64,000 nt of DNA from Pseudomonas sp. PDM05 (GCF_014851685.1 NZ_JACVAC010000002.1:516564-580563), one strand, 5' to 3'. Counted from the first letter of the stretch, positions 1 to 10,348 are shown. Program-made: numbers and translations. The notes: generated by a model not told the origin, from the sequence alone.

Positions 1-1
1 A

Positions 2-571
2 CGCATCGCCGCACTGGGCCTGGGTGATCGGGTGACACTGCTGTTGCAGGACTACCGCGACCTGACCGGCGCGTACGACAAGCTGGTCTCCATTGAAATG
101 ATCGAAGCGGTGGGCCATCGCTTCCTGCCGACCTACTTCAAACAGTGCGCGCAACTGCTCAAGAGCGACGGCCTGATGTTGCTGCAAGCCATCACCATCC
201 GCGACCAACGCTACGAACAGGCCAAGCGCAGCGTCGACTTTATCCAGCGTTACATCTTCCCCGGCGGCGCCCTGCCCTGTGTACAGAAGATGCTGGAGAT
301 CGTCAGCCGCGATACCGACTTGAACCTGATGCACATGGAGGATTTCGGCCTGCACTACGCGCGAACCCTGCGCCTGTGGCATGAGAACTTTCGCCGCGCC
401 CATGGCCGCCTCGCGGAGCTGGGCTACGATGAGTACTTCCTGCGGCTGTGGGAATTCTACTTGTGCTACTGCGAAGGGGGGTTCATGGAGCGCACGATCG
501 GCACCGCACAACTGCTGCTGGCCAAGCCCGCTGCGATCAACCCGCCGTTGCTCGGGCGCTTCGATGCTTAA
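2..571 (+). CDS. cfa: Cyclopropane-fatty-acyl-phospholipid synthase, C-terminal part
   Basis: The reading frame is open from the window edge, so the N-terminus lies outside. The enzyme transfers a methylene group from S-adenosylmethionine to double bonds of membrane phospholipid acyl chains. About 190 residues are visible and match the C-terminal half of the family: an EMIEAVGH segment after the SAM-binding fold, the QAITIRDQRY strand, YIFPGGALP, HYARTLRLWHENF and the terminal LWEFYLCYCEGGF block. The stop overlaps the start of the downstream DUF2878 gene by 8 bases, so the two are probably co-transcribed. The family assignment is firm. Which CFA paralogue this is cannot be told from the fragment. 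Confidence 0.93.
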   Translation, partial: RIAALGLGDRVTLLLQDYRDLTGAYDKLVSIEMIEAVGHRFLPTYFKQCAQLLKSDGLMLLQAITIRDQRYEQAKRSVDFIQRYIFPGGALPCVQKMLEIVSRDTDLNLMHMEDFGLHYARTLRLWHENFRRAHGRLAELGYDEYFLRLWEFYLCYCEGGFMERTIGTAQLLLAKPAAINPPLLGRFDA

Positions 572-1055
572 ACCGCTGGTGAATGCCGTGCTGTTCCAGT
601 GCGGCTGGTTTGCCTGCGTGCTGGGCGGCGACAATCGGTGGCTACTGGTGGCGGTGGCGGCGCTGGCCGTGCACCTGCTGTGGATAAGTTCGTGGTCGCG
701 CGAGGGCCAGGTGATTCTCGCCGTGACCTTGCTCGGCACGCTGATCGACACCTCGTTGCGCTCCTTTGGCGTGTTTCATTTCAGCCTGCCGGGGCCGCTG
801 ATTCCGCTGTGGCTGATGGTGTTGTGGGCGCTGCTGGGGACGACCTTGCGCCATTGCCTGGCCTGGAGCGCACGCCCCTGGTGGCGGGCCAGCCTGCTGG
901 GAGCCGTGGGTGGGCCGCTGTCCTATTACGCAGGCAGCCAATTGGCCGGGGTGAGTTTCGGCTACGGCACGGCACCGACCGTGATTGGCCTGGCGCTGCT
1001 CTGGGGACTATTGTTCCCCGTCTTGCATTGGGTCGCCCGAGAGCTGGGACACTGA
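564..1055 (+). CDS. DUF2878 family inner-membrane protein
   Basis: The 163-residue product is almost entirely hydrophobic, with about five membrane-spanning stretches (for example around LLVAVAALAVHLLWI, VILAVTLLGTLI and the C-terminal IGLALLWGLLFPVLHW). It resembles the DUF2878 family, which in pseudomonads typically follows cyclopropane synthase genes in a cluster with photolyase and DUF1365 genes. The ATG at 564 was chosen because it overlaps the upstream cfa stop and gives a hydrophobic N-terminus; the longer frame opening at 381 lies inside cfa and reads arginine-rich shadow sequence. The molecular function is unknown. Confidence 0.8.
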   Translation: MLKPLVNAVLFQCGWFACVLGGDNRWLLVAVAALAVHLLWISSWSREGQVILAVTLLGTLIDTSLRSFGVFHFSLPGPLIPLWLMVLWALLGTTLRHCLAWSARPWWRASLLGAVGGPLSYYAGSQLAGVSFGYGTAPTVIGLALLWGLLFPVLHWVARELGH

Positions 1056-1109
1056 CGTCTGTCAGAGCATTCACACGCTCTTGATCGGCTTGCCTTACAC
1101 TGCGCGCCT

Positions 1110-1415
1110 ATGACCAACATCCCCCACACCCAAATCACCGAACCCGCCGTCACCTGCTCGACGTGCGCGGCCTGCTGCTGCCAGTTGGAAGTGATGCTGA
1201 TCACCGATACCGGCGTGCCGGAGCGCTACATCGATACGGACGATTGGGGCGGCGAAGTGATGCTGCGCCTCGACGACGGCTGGTGCGCAGCGCTGGACCG
1301 GGACACGATGATGTGCACGATCTACGAGCGCCGGCCCTTGATCTGCCGGGAGTTCGAGATGGGCGCGCCGGAGTGCCTGGAAGAGCGGCAGGGGATTGCG
1401 ACGGCCTATCGCTGA
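1110..1415 (+). CDS. YkgJ-family cysteine-cluster protein
   Basis: This 101-residue protein has the Cys pattern of the YkgJ family, thought to bind zinc or an iron-sulfur cluster. Cysteines lie at residues 16, 19, 22, 23 and 24 near the N-terminus, then at 59, 69, 79 and 89, within WC, MMC, RRPLIC and PEC contexts. It has no signal peptide or membrane segment. It stands alone after a 54-base gap and is followed by a REPIN. The biochemical role of the family is not established. The assignment rests on cysteine spacing and the typical IYERRPLICR segment. Confidence 0.8.
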   Translation: MTNIPHTQITEPAVTCSTCAACCCQLEVMLITDTGVPERYIDTDDWGGEVMLRLDDGWCAALDRDTMMCTIYERRPLICREFEMGAPECLEERQGIATAYR

Positions 1416-1450
1416 ACCTGAATGGAGATCCAAATGTGGGAGCGGCCTCG

Positions 1451-1539
1451 TGTGGGAGCGGGCTTGCTCGCGAATGCGGTGGGTCAGCCAATGCATGTAT
1501 CGGTGATCCACCGCATTCGCGAGCAAGCCCGCTCCCACA
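1451..1539. repeat. REPIN (inverted pair of REP sequences)
   Basis: Two copies of a REP beginning TGTGGGAGCGGGCTTGCTCG form a perfect 32-base inverted repeat (1451-1482 and 1508-1539) around a 25-base spacer. An extra partial copy (TGTGGGAGCGG) sits just upstream at 1435-1450. This is the extragenic REPIN type common in P. fluorescens genomes. It lies between the convergent YkgJ and pagL genes and could fold into a long hairpin that limits read-through. Confidence 0.93.
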
Positions 1540-1562
1540 TTGATTTGCGCTGTTTGGAAGAA

Positions 1563-2081
1563 CTACAACGGCAGGGTGTAGTGCAACGAATAGCTCTCGA
1601 CCCCATCGTTGTTGCTGCTCAGCCCGGCATTGGAATAGTGCGTGGCGCGAATCCCCACCTCATGCCCACCGGCAAAGCGCAGGCCGAATCCCAGCCGATC
1701 TTCGAACTGAAAAGCCTGGCCAATATTGTTGTCCTCGACCCGTGTGCGCGAGAACAGCGCCACGCCCACCCCCGCCTCGATGTACGGCTTGACCTTCTCA
1801 CCGGCAAACTCATACACAAACACTGGCGAGAGCGACAGGCTGCTGACGCTGGCGTGCTTGTCACCATCCCAGTAGGTGTAGGCACCGCTCCAGTAGCCGG
1901 TCAAGCGCCCGGTATCGGTCTGCCACCAGCTTTTGTCCCACTGCGACGTCAGCCCCAGCCGATAGGTCAGTGTCGAATCACTGGTGCTCCCCACCCCCAA
2001 TTCCAGGCCAGCGGCCTGGGCTGAAACGGTGTGCCCTACAACGACGGCCGCAATCGCGGCCAAACAGAACAAGCGCTTCAT
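1563..2081 (-). CDS. pagL: Lipid A 3-O-deacylase, PagL family
   Basis: PagL is an outer-membrane beta-barrel esterase that removes the 3-position acyl chain of lipid A and so modulates endotoxicity. The 172-residue product has a signal peptide ending near AQAA (residues 21-24), the DKSWWQTDTGRLTGYW block typical of the family, and the catalytic residues: His148 and Ser150 in THYSN and Glu162 in GVE near the C-terminus. The ATG at 2081 is preferred to the one at 2090 because AAGGA lies 8 bases before it, whereas it would overlap the upstream start. PagL genes are often under PhoPQ control, but no clear PhoP box was identified. Confidence 0.92.
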   Translation of the reverse strand: MKRLFCLAAIAAVVVGHTVSAQAAGLELGVGSTSDSTLTYRLGLTSQWDKSWWQTDTGRLTGYWSGAYTYWDGDKHASVSSLSLSPVFVYEFAGEKVKPYIEAGVGVALFSRTRVEDNNIGQAFQFEDRLGFGLRFAGGHEVGIRATHYSNAGLSSNNDGVESYSLHYTLPL

Positions 2082-2193
2082 AAGAAACATCCTTTCCCGA
2101 CGAAGTTATTTGGTTTTGTACAAGCTATCTCGCTATAGAAGCTGGCAAATAGACGGAAGTTCCAGCTTTTAACGCGGGCATTTCACGAATTTT

Positions 2194-2988
2194 TCACGCA
2201 CCGAAGCTTCGCACAACGCCCGGATATTTCCATAGTGTTGGTAGGATATTTCTTAGATGAGACACATCGCCGCTGGTCCAGAACTGCGCTGGCGCGGGTT
2301 TGCCGTCGGCCAGCAGGTTGCGCTCGCCGAGCAAGCGCTTGAGCTGGCGGGCCACGGCGGCGCCGGTGTCGATGAGGATGATGCTGGGGGGCAGCATCTG
2401 CGCCAGCAGCGGCTTGAGGAAGGGATAGTGGGTGCAGCCGAGGATGATGGTGTCGCAGCCGGCGCCGAGCAGCGGGTCGATATACCCCTGCAACAACTGG
2501 CGCAGTGCCGGGCTGCTCAGGTCGCCGGTTTCGATCAGTTCCACCAGGCCCGGGCACGGCTGAGTAATCACGCGGACATCGGTGGCGAAGCGATCAAGCA
2601 GTGCCGCGAACTTGGCGCTTTGCAGGGTGCCCGTGGTGGCGAGCACGCCGACCACACCGCTGCGGGTCGCGGCGGCCGCAGGCTTGACGGCAGGTTCCAT
2701 GCCCACCAACGGCCAATCCGGGAAGTCCTTGCGTAAATCGGCAACGGCCGCAACGGTCGCGGTGTTGCAGGCAATCACAAACGCCTTGGCCCCCTTCTCG
2801 CGCAGAAACCCGGCAACCTGCCGCGAGCGCTCAAGAATAAAGGCCGGGCTTTTCTCGCCGTAAGGGATATGCCCGCAGTCGGCCACGTACAGCAGCGATT
2901 CGTGGGGCAGCAGTTGCTGGATTTCCTCCAGCACCGACAGCCCGCCGACGCCGGAATCGAACACACCGATCGGCGCGTCCTTAACCAT
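2194..2988 (-). CDS. murI: Glutamate racemase
   Basis: MurI interconverts L- and D-glutamate and supplies D-Glu for peptidoglycan. The 264 residues show the family signature: [10 protein letters not shown] near residue 10 and two catalytic cysteines, Cys74 in ACNTATVAA and Cys185 in GCTHYPF. The start overlaps the end of moeB by 8 bases, so translation is probably coupled. It is the last gene of the minus-strand hemA-prfA-prmC-moeB-murI operon. Length and motifs are complete. Confidence 0.97.
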   Translation of the reverse strand: MVKDAPIGVFDSGVGGLSVLEEIQQLLPHESLLYVADCGHIPYGEKSPAFILERSRQVAGFLREKGAKAFVIACNTATVAAVADLRKDFPDWPLVGMEPAVKPAAAATRSGVVGVLATTGTLQSAKFAALLDRFATDVRVITQPCPGLVELIETGDLSSPALRQLLQGYIDPLLGAGCDTIILGCTHYPFLKPLLAQMLPPSIILIDTGAAVARQLKRLLGERNLLADGKPAPAQFWTSGDVSHLRNILPTLWKYPGVVRSFGA

Positions 2989-3736
2989 GGTGAGTCCCGC
3001 ACACGCTGCAACCGGGGTCGCGCTTGACGCGCAACTCGCGGAAACGGCTGCTCAATGCATCGATCAGCAACAAGCGGCCCACCAGCGGCTCGCCGAAACC
3101 GGCCAGCAGCTTCAAGGCTTCCAGCGCTTGCAGGCTGCCGACCAGGCCCACCAGCGGCCCGACCACGCCGGCTTCGCTGCAGGTCAGTTCGGTGTCGCTG
3201 CCGTGCCCGTATAAACAGTGGTAGCACGGGCTGTCGGCGCGACGCGGGTCGAATACCGACAGTTGCCCTTCCAGGCGAATCGCCGCGCCGCTGATCAACG
3301 GCTTGGTCGCGGCGACGCAGGCGGCGTTGACCGCTTCGCGGGTGGAGAAGTTGTCGCTGCAATCGAGGACCACATCCACCGCCGCGACCGCCGCGGCGAG
3401 TGAATCGGCGTCCAGCGCGCTGCGATGGGCGACCAGCGTGATTTCAGGATTGATCGCGCCCAGGCGACGCAGGGCCGAATCGACCTTGGTCTGCCCGACG
3501 CTGGCGGTGTCGTGGATGATCTGGCGTTGCAGGTTGGTCAGGTCGACGCTGTCGAAGTCCGCCACGTGCAACTCACCGACCCCCGCAGCAGCCAGGTACA
3601 ACGCAACCGGCGCGCCCAGCCCGCCCAGGCCGATGATCAGGGCGCGGCTGTGTTTCAGGCGCAACTGGCCGTCGATGTCGACATGCTGCAACAGAATCTG
3701 TCGGCTGTAGCGCAGCAGTTCCTGGTCGGTCAGCAC
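2981..3736 (-). CDS. moeB: Molybdopterin-synthase adenylyltransferase (MoeB/ThiF/HesA family)
   Basis: This E1-like enzyme adenylates the C-terminal glycine of the sulfur-carrier subunit MoaD for molybdopterin synthesis; relatives act on ThiS. The 251 residues contain the nucleotide-binding [10 protein letters not shown] segment (about residue 37), the DLTNLQRQI strand, a zinc-binding PCYHC pair matched by a C-terminal CSVC pair, and the TCSEAGV region that carries the conserved cysteine. It overlaps prmC by 7 bases and murI by 8 bases. There is no C-terminal rhodanese domain, which fits MoeB rather than the longer MoeZ type. Acting on ThiS instead of MoaD is possible. Confidence 0.92.
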   Translation of the reverse strand: MLTDQELLRYSRQILLQHVDIDGQLRLKHSRALIIGLGGLGAPVALYLAAAGVGELHVADFDSVDLTNLQRQIIHDTASVGQTKVDSALRRLGAINPEITLVAHRSALDADSLAAAVAAVDVVLDCSDNFSTREAVNAACVAATKPLISGAAIRLEGQLSVFDPRRADSPCYHCLYGHGSDTELTCSEAGVVGPLVGLVGSLQALEALKLLAGFGEPLVGRLLLIDALSSRFRELRVKRDPGCSVCGTHHG

Positions 3737-4560
3737 GGCCGGCGTCCCAGGGTAATGCGCTCGTGGCCGCCAAGGTCGATGCGGCTGTGCACGTTGTCAA
3801 AACCTTCGCCCAGCAATAGGTCACGCACGGCGCCAGCCTGGTCGTAACCGTGTTCGAGCAGCAGCCAGCCAGCGGCATTCAGGTGCTGGGGTGCCTGCTT
3901 GATGATGTGGCGCAAGTCGTCCAGGCCATCGCGGCCCGCCACCAGCGCACTGGCCGGTTCGAAGCGCACGTCACCGGCGACCAGGTGCGGGTCGTTGTCG
4001 GCAATGTACGGCGGGTTGCTGATGATCAGATCGTAGGTGTGGCCTTGCAGGGCGCTGAACCAGTGGCTGTTCAGCACGGTGACGTTATTCAGGTGCAGGC
4101 GCTGGCGATTGCGCTCGGCCAGGGCCACCGCTTCGAGCACGCGGTCGACGGCGGTGACGGTCCAGGCCGGGCGCTCGCTGGCCAGGGCCAGGGCAATCGC
4201 GCCGCTGCCGGTGCCGAGGTCGAGAACCTGGGTCGGCGTGGCCGGCAACAATTCCAGGGCGGTTTCCACCAGTAACTCGGTGTCCGGACGCGGGATCAGC
4301 GTGTGGGGCGCGACCTCCAGGTCCAGCTTCCAGAAGCCTTGCTGGCCGAGGATGTAGGCCACCGGCTCACCGCCGCGGCGGCGTTGCAGGTAGCCGGCAA
4401 AGGTCAGCGCATCTTCGCTGCTGACGATTTTCTCCGGCCAGGTGTGCAGGTAGCTGCGCGACTTGCCCAGGGCCGCGGCGAGCAATAACTCGGCGTCCAG
4501 GCGCGCGGTGGGCGAGTCGGGCAGGTCGGCAGCGCGCAGCAGGCTGGCGATAATGGTCAT
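3730..4560 (-). CDS. prmC: Peptide chain release factor N5-glutamine methyltransferase
   Basis: PrmC (HemK) methylates the glutamine of the GGQ motif in release factors RF1 and RF2. The 276 residues show the SAM-binding motif VLDLGTGSGAIALALA and the catalytic NPPY in IISNPPYIADN. The ATG directly abuts the prfA stop codon, the usual arrangement in which the substrate RF1 and its modifying enzyme are co-expressed. The C-terminus overlaps the start of moeB. Confidence 0.97.
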   Translation of the reverse strand: MTIIASLLRAADLPDSPTARLDAELLLAAALGKSRSYLHTWPEKIVSSEDALTFAGYLQRRRGGEPVAYILGQQGFWKLDLEVAPHTLIPRPDTELLVETALELLPATPTQVLDLGTGSGAIALALASERPAWTVTAVDRVLEAVALAERNRQRLHLNNVTVLNSHWFSALQGHTYDLIISNPPYIADNDPHLVAGDVRFEPASALVAGRDGLDDLRHIIKQAPQHLNAAGWLLLEHGYDQAGAVRDLLLGEGFDNVHSRIDLGGHERITLGRRPC

Positions 4561-5643
4561 TTAGTCACCTATCGCTGCAAGTTGGTCGGCCTGGTATTCG
4601 GCGAGCAACGGCTCGATCACCGCATCGACGCCACCGGCGAGGATCTCGTCGAGGGAGTAGAGCGTGAGGTTGACCCGGTGGTCGGTGACCCGGCCCTGGG
4701 CAAAGTTGTAGGTGCGGATGCGTTCGGAGCGGTCGCCCGAGCCCACCAGCAACTTGCGCTCGCTGGCAATCGCATTGGCAGCGGCGCTGGTCTGCTGGTC
4801 GTTGAGCTTGGCCGACAGCCAGGACATGGCCCGCGCCCGGTTCTTGTGCTGGGAACGTTCTTCCTGACACTCCACCACAATGCCGGACGGCAAGTGGGTA
4901 ATGCGGATCGCCGAGTCGGTCTTGTTGACGTGCTGGCCGCCGGCGCCCGACGAGCGGTAGGTGTCGACGCGCAGGTCGGCCGGGTTGATCTCGATGGCTT
5001 CCTGCTCGTCCGGCTCGGGCAACACGGCCACGGTGCAGGCCGAGGTGTGGATGCGGCCCTGGGACTCGGTGGCCGGCACGCGTTGTACCCGGTGTGCGCC
5101 AGACTCGAACTTGAGCTTGCCGTAGACGTTATCGCCTTCAACCCGTGCGATGACTTCTTTATAGCCGCCGTGCTCCCCCTCATTCTCCGAGAGGATCTCG
5201 ACTCGCCAGCCGCGTCGCTCGGCATACCGCGAATACATGCGGAACAGGTCGCCGGAGAAGATCGCCGCCTCGTCGCCGCCGGTGCCGGCACGGATTTCGA
5301 GGAACACGTTGCGCCCGTCGTTGGGGTCTTTGGGCAGCAGCATGCGTTGCAGATCGCCTTCGAGCGCGACCAGTTTTTCCTTGGCTTCGCGGACTTCTTC
5401 CACGGCCATTTCGCGCATGTCCGGGTCGCTGTCCTTGAGCAGCGCCTGGGCGCCTTCGAGGTCGGCCTGGGTTTTCAGCCACTGGCCATAGGTGGTCACA
5501 ATCGGCTCAACTTCCGCGTATTCCTTGGAATAGGTACGGAACTTGGTCTGATCGGAGATGACTTCGCCATCGCCGAGCAAGGCGGTCAGTTCTTCGAAAC
5601 GGTCCTGGAGCACGTCCAGTTTATTGAGCAGTGACGCTTTCAT
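4561..5643 (-). CDS. prfA: Peptide chain release factor 1
   Basis: RF1 recognises UAA and UAG stop codons and triggers peptidyl-tRNA hydrolysis. The 360-residue length is standard. The stop-codon-reading PAT tripeptide lies in [10 protein letters not shown], and the catalytic GGQ in [14 protein letters not shown]. The start overlaps the end of hemA by 4 bases, which suggests coupled translation within the hemA-prfA-prmC operon. Confidence 0.98.
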   Translation of the reverse strand: MKASLLNKLDVLQDRFEELTALLGDGEVISDQTKFRTYSKEYAEVEPIVTTYGQWLKTQADLEGAQALLKDSDPDMREMAVEEVREAKEKLVALEGDLQRMLLPKDPNDGRNVFLEIRAGTGGDEAAIFSGDLFRMYSRYAERRGWRVEILSENEGEHGGYKEVIARVEGDNVYGKLKFESGAHRVQRVPATESQGRIHTSACTVAVLPEPDEQEAIEINPADLRVDTYRSSGAGGQHVNKTDSAIRITHLPSGIVVECQEERSQHKNRARAMSWLSAKLNDQQTSAAANAIASERKLLVGSGDRSERIRTYNFAQGRVTDHRVNLTLYSLDEILAGGVDAVIEPLLAEYQADQLAAIGD

Positions 5644-6929
5644 TGCGGTTTTTTATCCGAAGAGCTATCTGACGCGCCCTCACCGAGGGCAAAGAGTTCT
5701 TGGGCCATGGCCAGCGCATCGAGGCGGCCTTCGGCAGTCAACTTTTTAAGCTGCACGCTGGGGGCGTGGAGCAGCTTGTTGGTCAGGCCACGGGCCAGTT
5801 GCATCAGCACCTCTTCGGCGTTGCTGCCGTTGGCCAGCAAACGCTGGGCCTTGCTCAGTTCCTCGTCGCGCAGGCGTTCGCCCTGCTGACGATACGCCTT
5901 GAGCACGTCCACTGCCGCCAGTTCACGCAAGCGCACCATGAAATCTTCGGCGCCGTCGCTGACCATCTCTTCGGCCGCCTGGGCTGCACCCTGGCGACTC
6001 TTGAGGTTCTCGGCGACCACTTCGTGCAGATCGTCGACGCTATAGAGGTAAACGTCGTCCAACTCGCCGACTTCGGGTTCGATGTCCCGGGGAACGGCGA
6101 TGTCCACCATAAAGATCGGCTTGTGCTTGCGCAGCTTCAGCGCGCTTTCGACCGCGCCTTTGCCGAGGATCGGCAACTGGCTGGCGGTGGAGCTGATGAC
6201 AATATCGCTGCGCACCAACTCGGCCGGGATGTCCGACAGCAACACCGCATGGGCGCCGAACTGCTCGGCGAGGATGCTCGCACGCTCAAGGGTGCGGTTG
6301 GCGACGACAATGCGTTTCACGCCCAGGTCGTGCAGGTGGCGGGCGACCAGGGTGATGGTCTCGCCAGCGCCGATCAGCAGGGCCTGGCTGCGCTGCAAGT
6401 CGCTGAAAATCTGTTTGGCCAGACTGACGGCAGCAAACGCCACGGACACCGGGTTTTCGCCGATGGCGGTGTCGGTCCGCACCTGCTTGGCCGAGTTGAA
6501 CGTGGCCTGGAACAGGCGGCCCAACAGCGGCCCCACCGTACCAGCCTCACGCGCCACGGCGTAGGCGGATTTCATCTGGCCAAGGATCTGCGGCTCGCCC
6601 AACACCAGCGAATCGAGACCGGCCGCCACACGCATCATGTGACGAACTGCCGCATCCTCTTCGTGCACATAAGCACACGCGCGCAGCTCATCGAGGCTTA
6701 AATGGTGGTAATCGGCCAGCCAGCGCAGTACCACATCCGCGGAAAGATGTTCCTGCTCTATATAAAGCTCGCTGCGATTGCAGGTTGAAAGGATTGCAGC
6801 TTCGCGGCTGTCGGTGAGCCGGCAGAGCTGTTGCAAGGCCTCAACCAACTGCTCTGGCGTAAACGCTACGCGCTCGCGCACGTCTACGGAGGCAGTCTTG
6901 TGGTTAATACCGAGTGCGAGGAAGGCCAT
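5640..6929 (-). CDS. hemA: Glutamyl-tRNA reductase
   Basis: HemA performs the first committed step of C5-pathway tetrapyrrole synthesis, reducing glutamyl-tRNA to glutamate-1-semialdehyde. The 429 residues contain the catalytic cysteine in [10 protein letters not shown] near residue 50, an NADPH-binding region ([16 protein letters not shown]) and a long helical C-terminal dimerisation region. It is the first gene of the minus-strand operon, divergent from the TPR lipoprotein gene across about 180 bases that hold a plausible sigma-70 promoter. Confidence 0.98.
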   Translation of the reverse strand: MAFLALGINHKTASVDVRERVAFTPEQLVEALQQLCRLTDSREAAILSTCNRSELYIEQEHLSADVVLRWLADYHHLSLDELRACAYVHEEDAAVRHMMRVAAGLDSLVLGEPQILGQMKSAYAVAREAGTVGPLLGRLFQATFNSAKQVRTDTAIGENPVSVAFAAVSLAKQIFSDLQRSQALLIGAGETITLVARHLHDLGVKRIVVANRTLERASILAEQFGAHAVLLSDIPAELVRSDIVISSTASQLPILGKGAVESALKLRKHKPIFMVDIAVPRDIEPEVGELDDVYLYSVDDLHEVVAENLKSRQGAAQAAEEMVSDGAEDFMVRLRELAAVDVLKAYRQQGERLRDEELSKAQRLLANGSNAEEVLMQLARGLTNKLLHAPSVQLKKLTAEGRLDALAMAQELFALGEGASDSSSDKKPQ

Positions 6930-7008
6930 TCAATATCGCTGATGATGTCGGGAAGCCGACAATTGTCCTACTTCGAAAGATTCAGAACAACCACCGTCGT
7001 CTATTGTC

Positions 7009-7037
7009 CCTATACCTTGTACCTATAAATACGCCAA
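7009..7037 (-). promoter_or_regulatory. Predicted sigma-70 promoter of the hemA operon
   Basis: Reading toward hemA, TTGGCG (7037-7032) and TATAGG (7014-7009) are separated by 17 bases. Initiation would fall near position 7002, about 70 bases upstream of the hemA start. The match to consensus is moderate and no mapping data were available. Confidence 0.45.
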
Positions 7038-7111
7038 CTGAGTCTCGGTTATGTTTGGCCGAAGGCTTGTGTCATGATGATCCGACCGCAGGTTAGTCGT
7101 CCTCTTCCTAT

Positions 7112-8836
7112 ATGAATAGATCCTCCGCGTTGCTCCTTGCTTTTGTCTTCCTCAGCGGCTGCCAGGCCTTGGCCCCCGTGTCGCCGGACGGTACGCCGCC
7201 GGTGGAAGACAGCACCCCCGCCCCTGAAAAGCCCAAGGTTTATTCTTCATTCAGTGAAGAAACGGTGTTCAGCCTGCTGAGCGCGGAGCTGGCTGGCCAG
7301 CGCAATCGTTTCGACATTGCGTTGGATAACTACGTGACGCAGGCCATCAATACGCAGGACCCGGGGATTTCCGAGCGGGCGTTTCGTATCGCCGAGTACC
7401 TGGGCGCCGATCAGGCTGCGCTGGATACCTCGCTGATCTGGGCGAAAAACGCGCCGGACGACCTCGAGGCGCAGCGCGCCGCGGCGGTGCAACTGGCGCG
7501 TGCGGGGCGCTACGACGACTCCATGGTCTATATGGAGAAGGTCTTGCAGGGCAAGGGCGACACCCATTTCGACTTTCTTGCGCTGTCGGCTGCCGACACC
7601 GACCAGGACACGCGCAATGGTCTGATGAAGAGCTTCGACCGCCTGCTGCAAAAACATCCCAAGAACAGTCAGCTGATTTTCGGCAAGGCCTTGCTGTTGC
7701 AGCAAGACGACGAGGCCGATGCGGCGCTGAAACTGCTGGAGCAGAACCCACCGGAAGAGGGTGAGATCGCGCCGATCCTGCTGCGTGCGCGCCTGCTGCA
7801 AAACCTCAATCGCGGCAAGGAAGCGATTCCGCTGCTGGAAAAAAGCATCAAGAAGTACCCGGACGACAAGCGCCTGCGCCTGACCTACGCGCGCATGCTG
7901 GTGGAACAGGACCGCATGGAAGACGCCAAAGTGCAGTTCGCCAACCTGGTCCAGCAATACCCGGACGACGACGAACTGCGCTATTCCCTCGCACTGGTGT
8001 GCCTGGAAGCCAAGGCCTGGGATGAGGCCAAGGGTTACCTGCAAGAGCTGATCGAACGCGAAAGCCACGTGGATTCGGCGCACCTGAACCTGGGCCGCAT
8101 CGCCGAGGAGCACAATGACCCACAGGCCGCCCTGCTTGAGTATGCCCAGGTCGGCCCTGGCAACGATTACCTGCCGGCGCAACTGCGCCAGGCCGACATA
8201 TTGATGAGCAACGGTCGCACCGACGAGGCGGAAAAACGCCTGGCGGCTGCGCGTGATGCCGAGCCTGACTACGCGATCCAGCTGTACCTGATCCAGGCCG
8301 AAACCCTGTCGGCCAATAACCAGGGCGAGCGCGCCTGGAAACTGCTGCAACAAGCGTTGCTGCAATACCCTGACGACCTGAACCTGCTGTACACCCGCGC
8401 CATGCAGGCGGAAAAGCGCAACGACCTGGCGCAGATGGAAAAAGACCTGCGCCTGATCATCAAGCGTGATCCGGACAACGCCATGGCCCTCAACGCCCTG
8501 GGCTACACCTTGTCCGACCGGACCACGCGCTACGACGAAGCCAAGGCGCTGATCGAACAAGCGCACAAGCTCAACCCGGAAGACCCGGCCGTGCTCGATA
8601 GCCTGGGATGGGTGAATTACCGCCTGGGCAACCTGGATGAAGCCGAACGCTTGCTGCGCCAGGCACTGGAGCGCTTCCCCGACCAGGAAGTCGCCGCCCA
8701 CCTGGGTGAAGTCCTGTGGGCCAATGGCAAACAACGCGAAGCGCGCCAGATCTGGGAAAAATTCCTCAAGGAACAACCCGAAAGCCCCATCCTGCGCGGC
8801 ACCATCAAACGCCTGACCGGATCCGAGACCCTTTAA
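7112..8836 (+). CDS. TPR-repeat outer-membrane lipoprotein
   Basis: The 574 residues start with a lipoprotein signal ([10 protein letters not shown], predicted lipidated Cys17) and are otherwise filled with tetratricopeptide-type helical repeats, for example [20 protein letters not shown] and [20 protein letters not shown] near the C-terminus. Such repeats mediate protein-protein contacts; the lipoprotein is presumably periplasm-facing. It lies 4 bases ahead of lolB, so the two are likely co-transcribed, matching the equivalent gene next to lolB in P. aeruginosa (PA4667). The cellular role is unknown. No good ribosome-binding site is seen before the ATG. Confidence 0.88.
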   Translation: MNRSSALLLAFVFLSGCQALAPVSPDGTPPVEDSTPAPEKPKVYSSFSEETVFSLLSAELAGQRNRFDIALDNYVTQAINTQDPGISERAFRIAEYLGADQAALDTSLIWAKNAPDDLEAQRAAAVQLARAGRYDDSMVYMEKVLQGKGDTHFDFLALSAADTDQDTRNGLMKSFDRLLQKHPKNSQLIFGKALLLQQDDEADAALKLLEQNPPEEGEIAPILLRARLLQNLNRGKEAIPLLEKSIKKYPDDKRLRLTYARMLVEQDRMEDAKVQFANLVQQYPDDDELRYSLALVCLEAKAWDEAKGYLQELIERESHVDSAHLNLGRIAEEHNDPQAALLEYAQVGPGNDYLPAQLRQADILMSNGRTDEAEKRLAAARDAEPDYAIQLYLIQAETLSANNQGERAWKLLQQALLQYPDDLNLLYTRAMQAEKRNDLAQMEKDLRLIIKRDPDNAMALNALGYTLSDRTTRYDEAKALIEQAHKLNPEDPAVLDSLGWVNYRLGNLDEAERLLRQALERFPDQEVAAHLGEVLWANGKQREARQIWEKFLKEQPESPILRGTIKRLTGSETL

Positions 8837-8840
8837 GCTT

Positions 8841-9458
8841 ATGTTCTTGCGCCACGTTGCAGTCTTCAGTCTTATCGCCCTGCTCGCCGGTTGCGCGGGC
8901 GTCGGCACCCGCGAATCCGTTGAGGGCCAGGGCAACCCGGCGCAATGGCAACAGCACAAGGATCAGCTCGCCAGCATCGATGGCTGGCAGATCGAAGGGA
9001 AAGTCGGTGTTCGTGCGCCGAAAGATTCCGGGAGCGGTACGTTGTTCTGGCTGCAACGCCAGGATTACTACGACATCCGCCTGTCCGGCCCATTGGGCCG
9101 TGGCGCGGCACGCCTGACCGGCCGACCGGGGCAAGTCAGCCTGGAAGTGGCCAATCAGGGCCGCTATGAAGCGACATCGCCGGAAACATTGCTGGAAGAA
9201 CAGATCGGCTGGAAGCTGCCAGTGTCGCATCTGGTGTGGTGGGTACGCGGCTTGCCCGCGCCTGAGAGCAAAAGCCGCTTGAGCCTTAACAGTGACAGCC
9301 GCCTGGCCACCCTGGAGCAGGATGGCTGGCAAGTCGAATATTTGAGCTACGTGCAGCAAAGCGGTTACTGGCTGCCTGAACGAATCAAGCTGCATGGCAC
9401 CAACCTTGACGTCACGCTGGTGATCAAGGACTGGCAACCACGCAAACTGGGACAATAA
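8841..9458 (+). CDS. lolB: Outer-membrane lipoprotein receptor LolB
   Basis: LolB accepts lipoproteins from the periplasmic carrier LolA and inserts them into the outer membrane. The 205-residue product is itself a lipoprotein (lipobox LLAGC, Cys18), followed by the family's [12 protein letters not shown] strand and the [14 protein letters not shown] segment. It sits between the TPR lipoprotein gene and ispE, with one base separating it from ispE, which is the conserved gamma-proteobacterial order. Confidence 0.95.
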   Translation: MFLRHVAVFSLIALLAGCAGVGTRESVEGQGNPAQWQQHKDQLASIDGWQIEGKVGVRAPKDSGSGTLFWLQRQDYYDIRLSGPLGRGAARLTGRPGQVSLEVANQGRYEATSPETLLEEQIGWKLPVSHLVWWVRGLPAPESKSRLSLNSDSRLATLEQDGWQVEYLSYVQQSGYWLPERIKLHGTNLDVTLVIKDWQPRKLGQ

Positions 9459-9459
9459 C

Positions 9460-10311
9460 GTGACCGTAGAACGCTTGACCCTGCCCTCCCCTGCAAAACT
9501 CAATTTGATGCTGCACATCCTGGGTCGTCGTGAAGACGGCTACCACGAGTTGCAGACGCTGTTTCAATTTCTCGACTACGGCGATGAGATGACGTTCGCC
9601 GTACGCGACGATGGCGTGATCCAGCTGCATACCGAATTCGAAGGCGTGCCCCACGACAGCAACCTGATCGTGAAGGCCGCAAAAAAACTTCAGGAACAAT
9701 CTGGCTGCTCGCTCGGCATCGACATCTGGATCGATAAAATCTTGCCCATGGGCGGTGGTATCGGCGGCGGCAGTTCGAATGCGGCCACCACACTGCTGGG
9801 TCTGAATCACTTGTGGCAACTCGGCTGGGACCACGATCGCCTGGCGGCGCTGGGCCTTACACTGGGCGCGGACGTCCCGGTTTTCGTGCGTGGACACGCC
9901 GCATTTGCTGAGGGTGTCGGGGAAAAACTCACCCCTGTAGAGCCCGAAGAACCGTGGTATGTCGTACTTGTGCCGCAAGTATCTGTAAGTACAGCAGAAA
10001 TTTTTTCAGATCCGTTGTTGACACGTAACTCTTCTCCCATTAAAGTGCGCCCCGTTCCCAAGGGAAACAGTCGAAATGACTGCTTACCGGTTGTAGCAAG
10101 GCGTTATCCAGAGGTACGTAACGCTTTGAATTTGTTAGGTAATTTTACCGAAGCAAAATTAACCGGAACTGGAAGTTGTGTGTTTGGGGGCTTCCCAAAC
10201 AAAGCTGAAGCTGATAAAGTCTCGGCCCTTCTTACAGAGACCCTTACAGGGTTTGTAGCAAAAGGAAGCAACGTTTCGATGTTGCATCGCAAGCTGCAAA
10301 GTCTGCTCTAA
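9460..10311 (+). CDS. ispE: 4-diphosphocytidyl-2-C-methyl-D-erythritol kinase
   Basis: IspE phosphorylates CDP-methylerythritol in the MEP isoprenoid pathway. This GHMP kinase of 283 residues shows the N-terminal [16 protein letters not shown] segment and the ATP-binding loop [14 protein letters not shown] near residue 95. The start is a GTG immediately after the lolB stop. From about base 9955 the codon choice shifts strongly toward A/T-ending and rare codons (TTA, ATT, AGT, GTA, AGG, GGA) while the encoded protein stays typical of the family. A tRNA-Gln gene follows 37 bases downstream. Confidence 0.97.
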   Translation: MTVERLTLPSPAKLNLMLHILGRREDGYHELQTLFQFLDYGDEMTFAVRDDGVIQLHTEFEGVPHDSNLIVKAAKKLQEQSGCSLGIDIWIDKILPMGGGIGGGSSNAATTLLGLNHLWQLGWDHDRLAALGLTLGADVPVFVRGHAAFAEGVGEKLTPVEPEEPWYVVLVPQVSVSTAEIFSDPLLTRNSSPIKVRPVPKGNSRNDCLPVVARRYPEVRNALNLLGNFTEAKLTGTGSCVFGGFPNKAEADKVSALLTETLTGFVAKGSNVSMLHRKLQSLL

Positions 10312-10348
10312 AAGGAACCGAGTGTTAGGCACTCGTTGCAACAGATAC

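Noticed and set aside
7247..8959. 570-codon minus-strand frame opposite the TPR lipoprotein gene
   Set aside because: The TPR gene has a lipobox and repeats in phase; the antisense frame is a by-product of GC-rich third positions.
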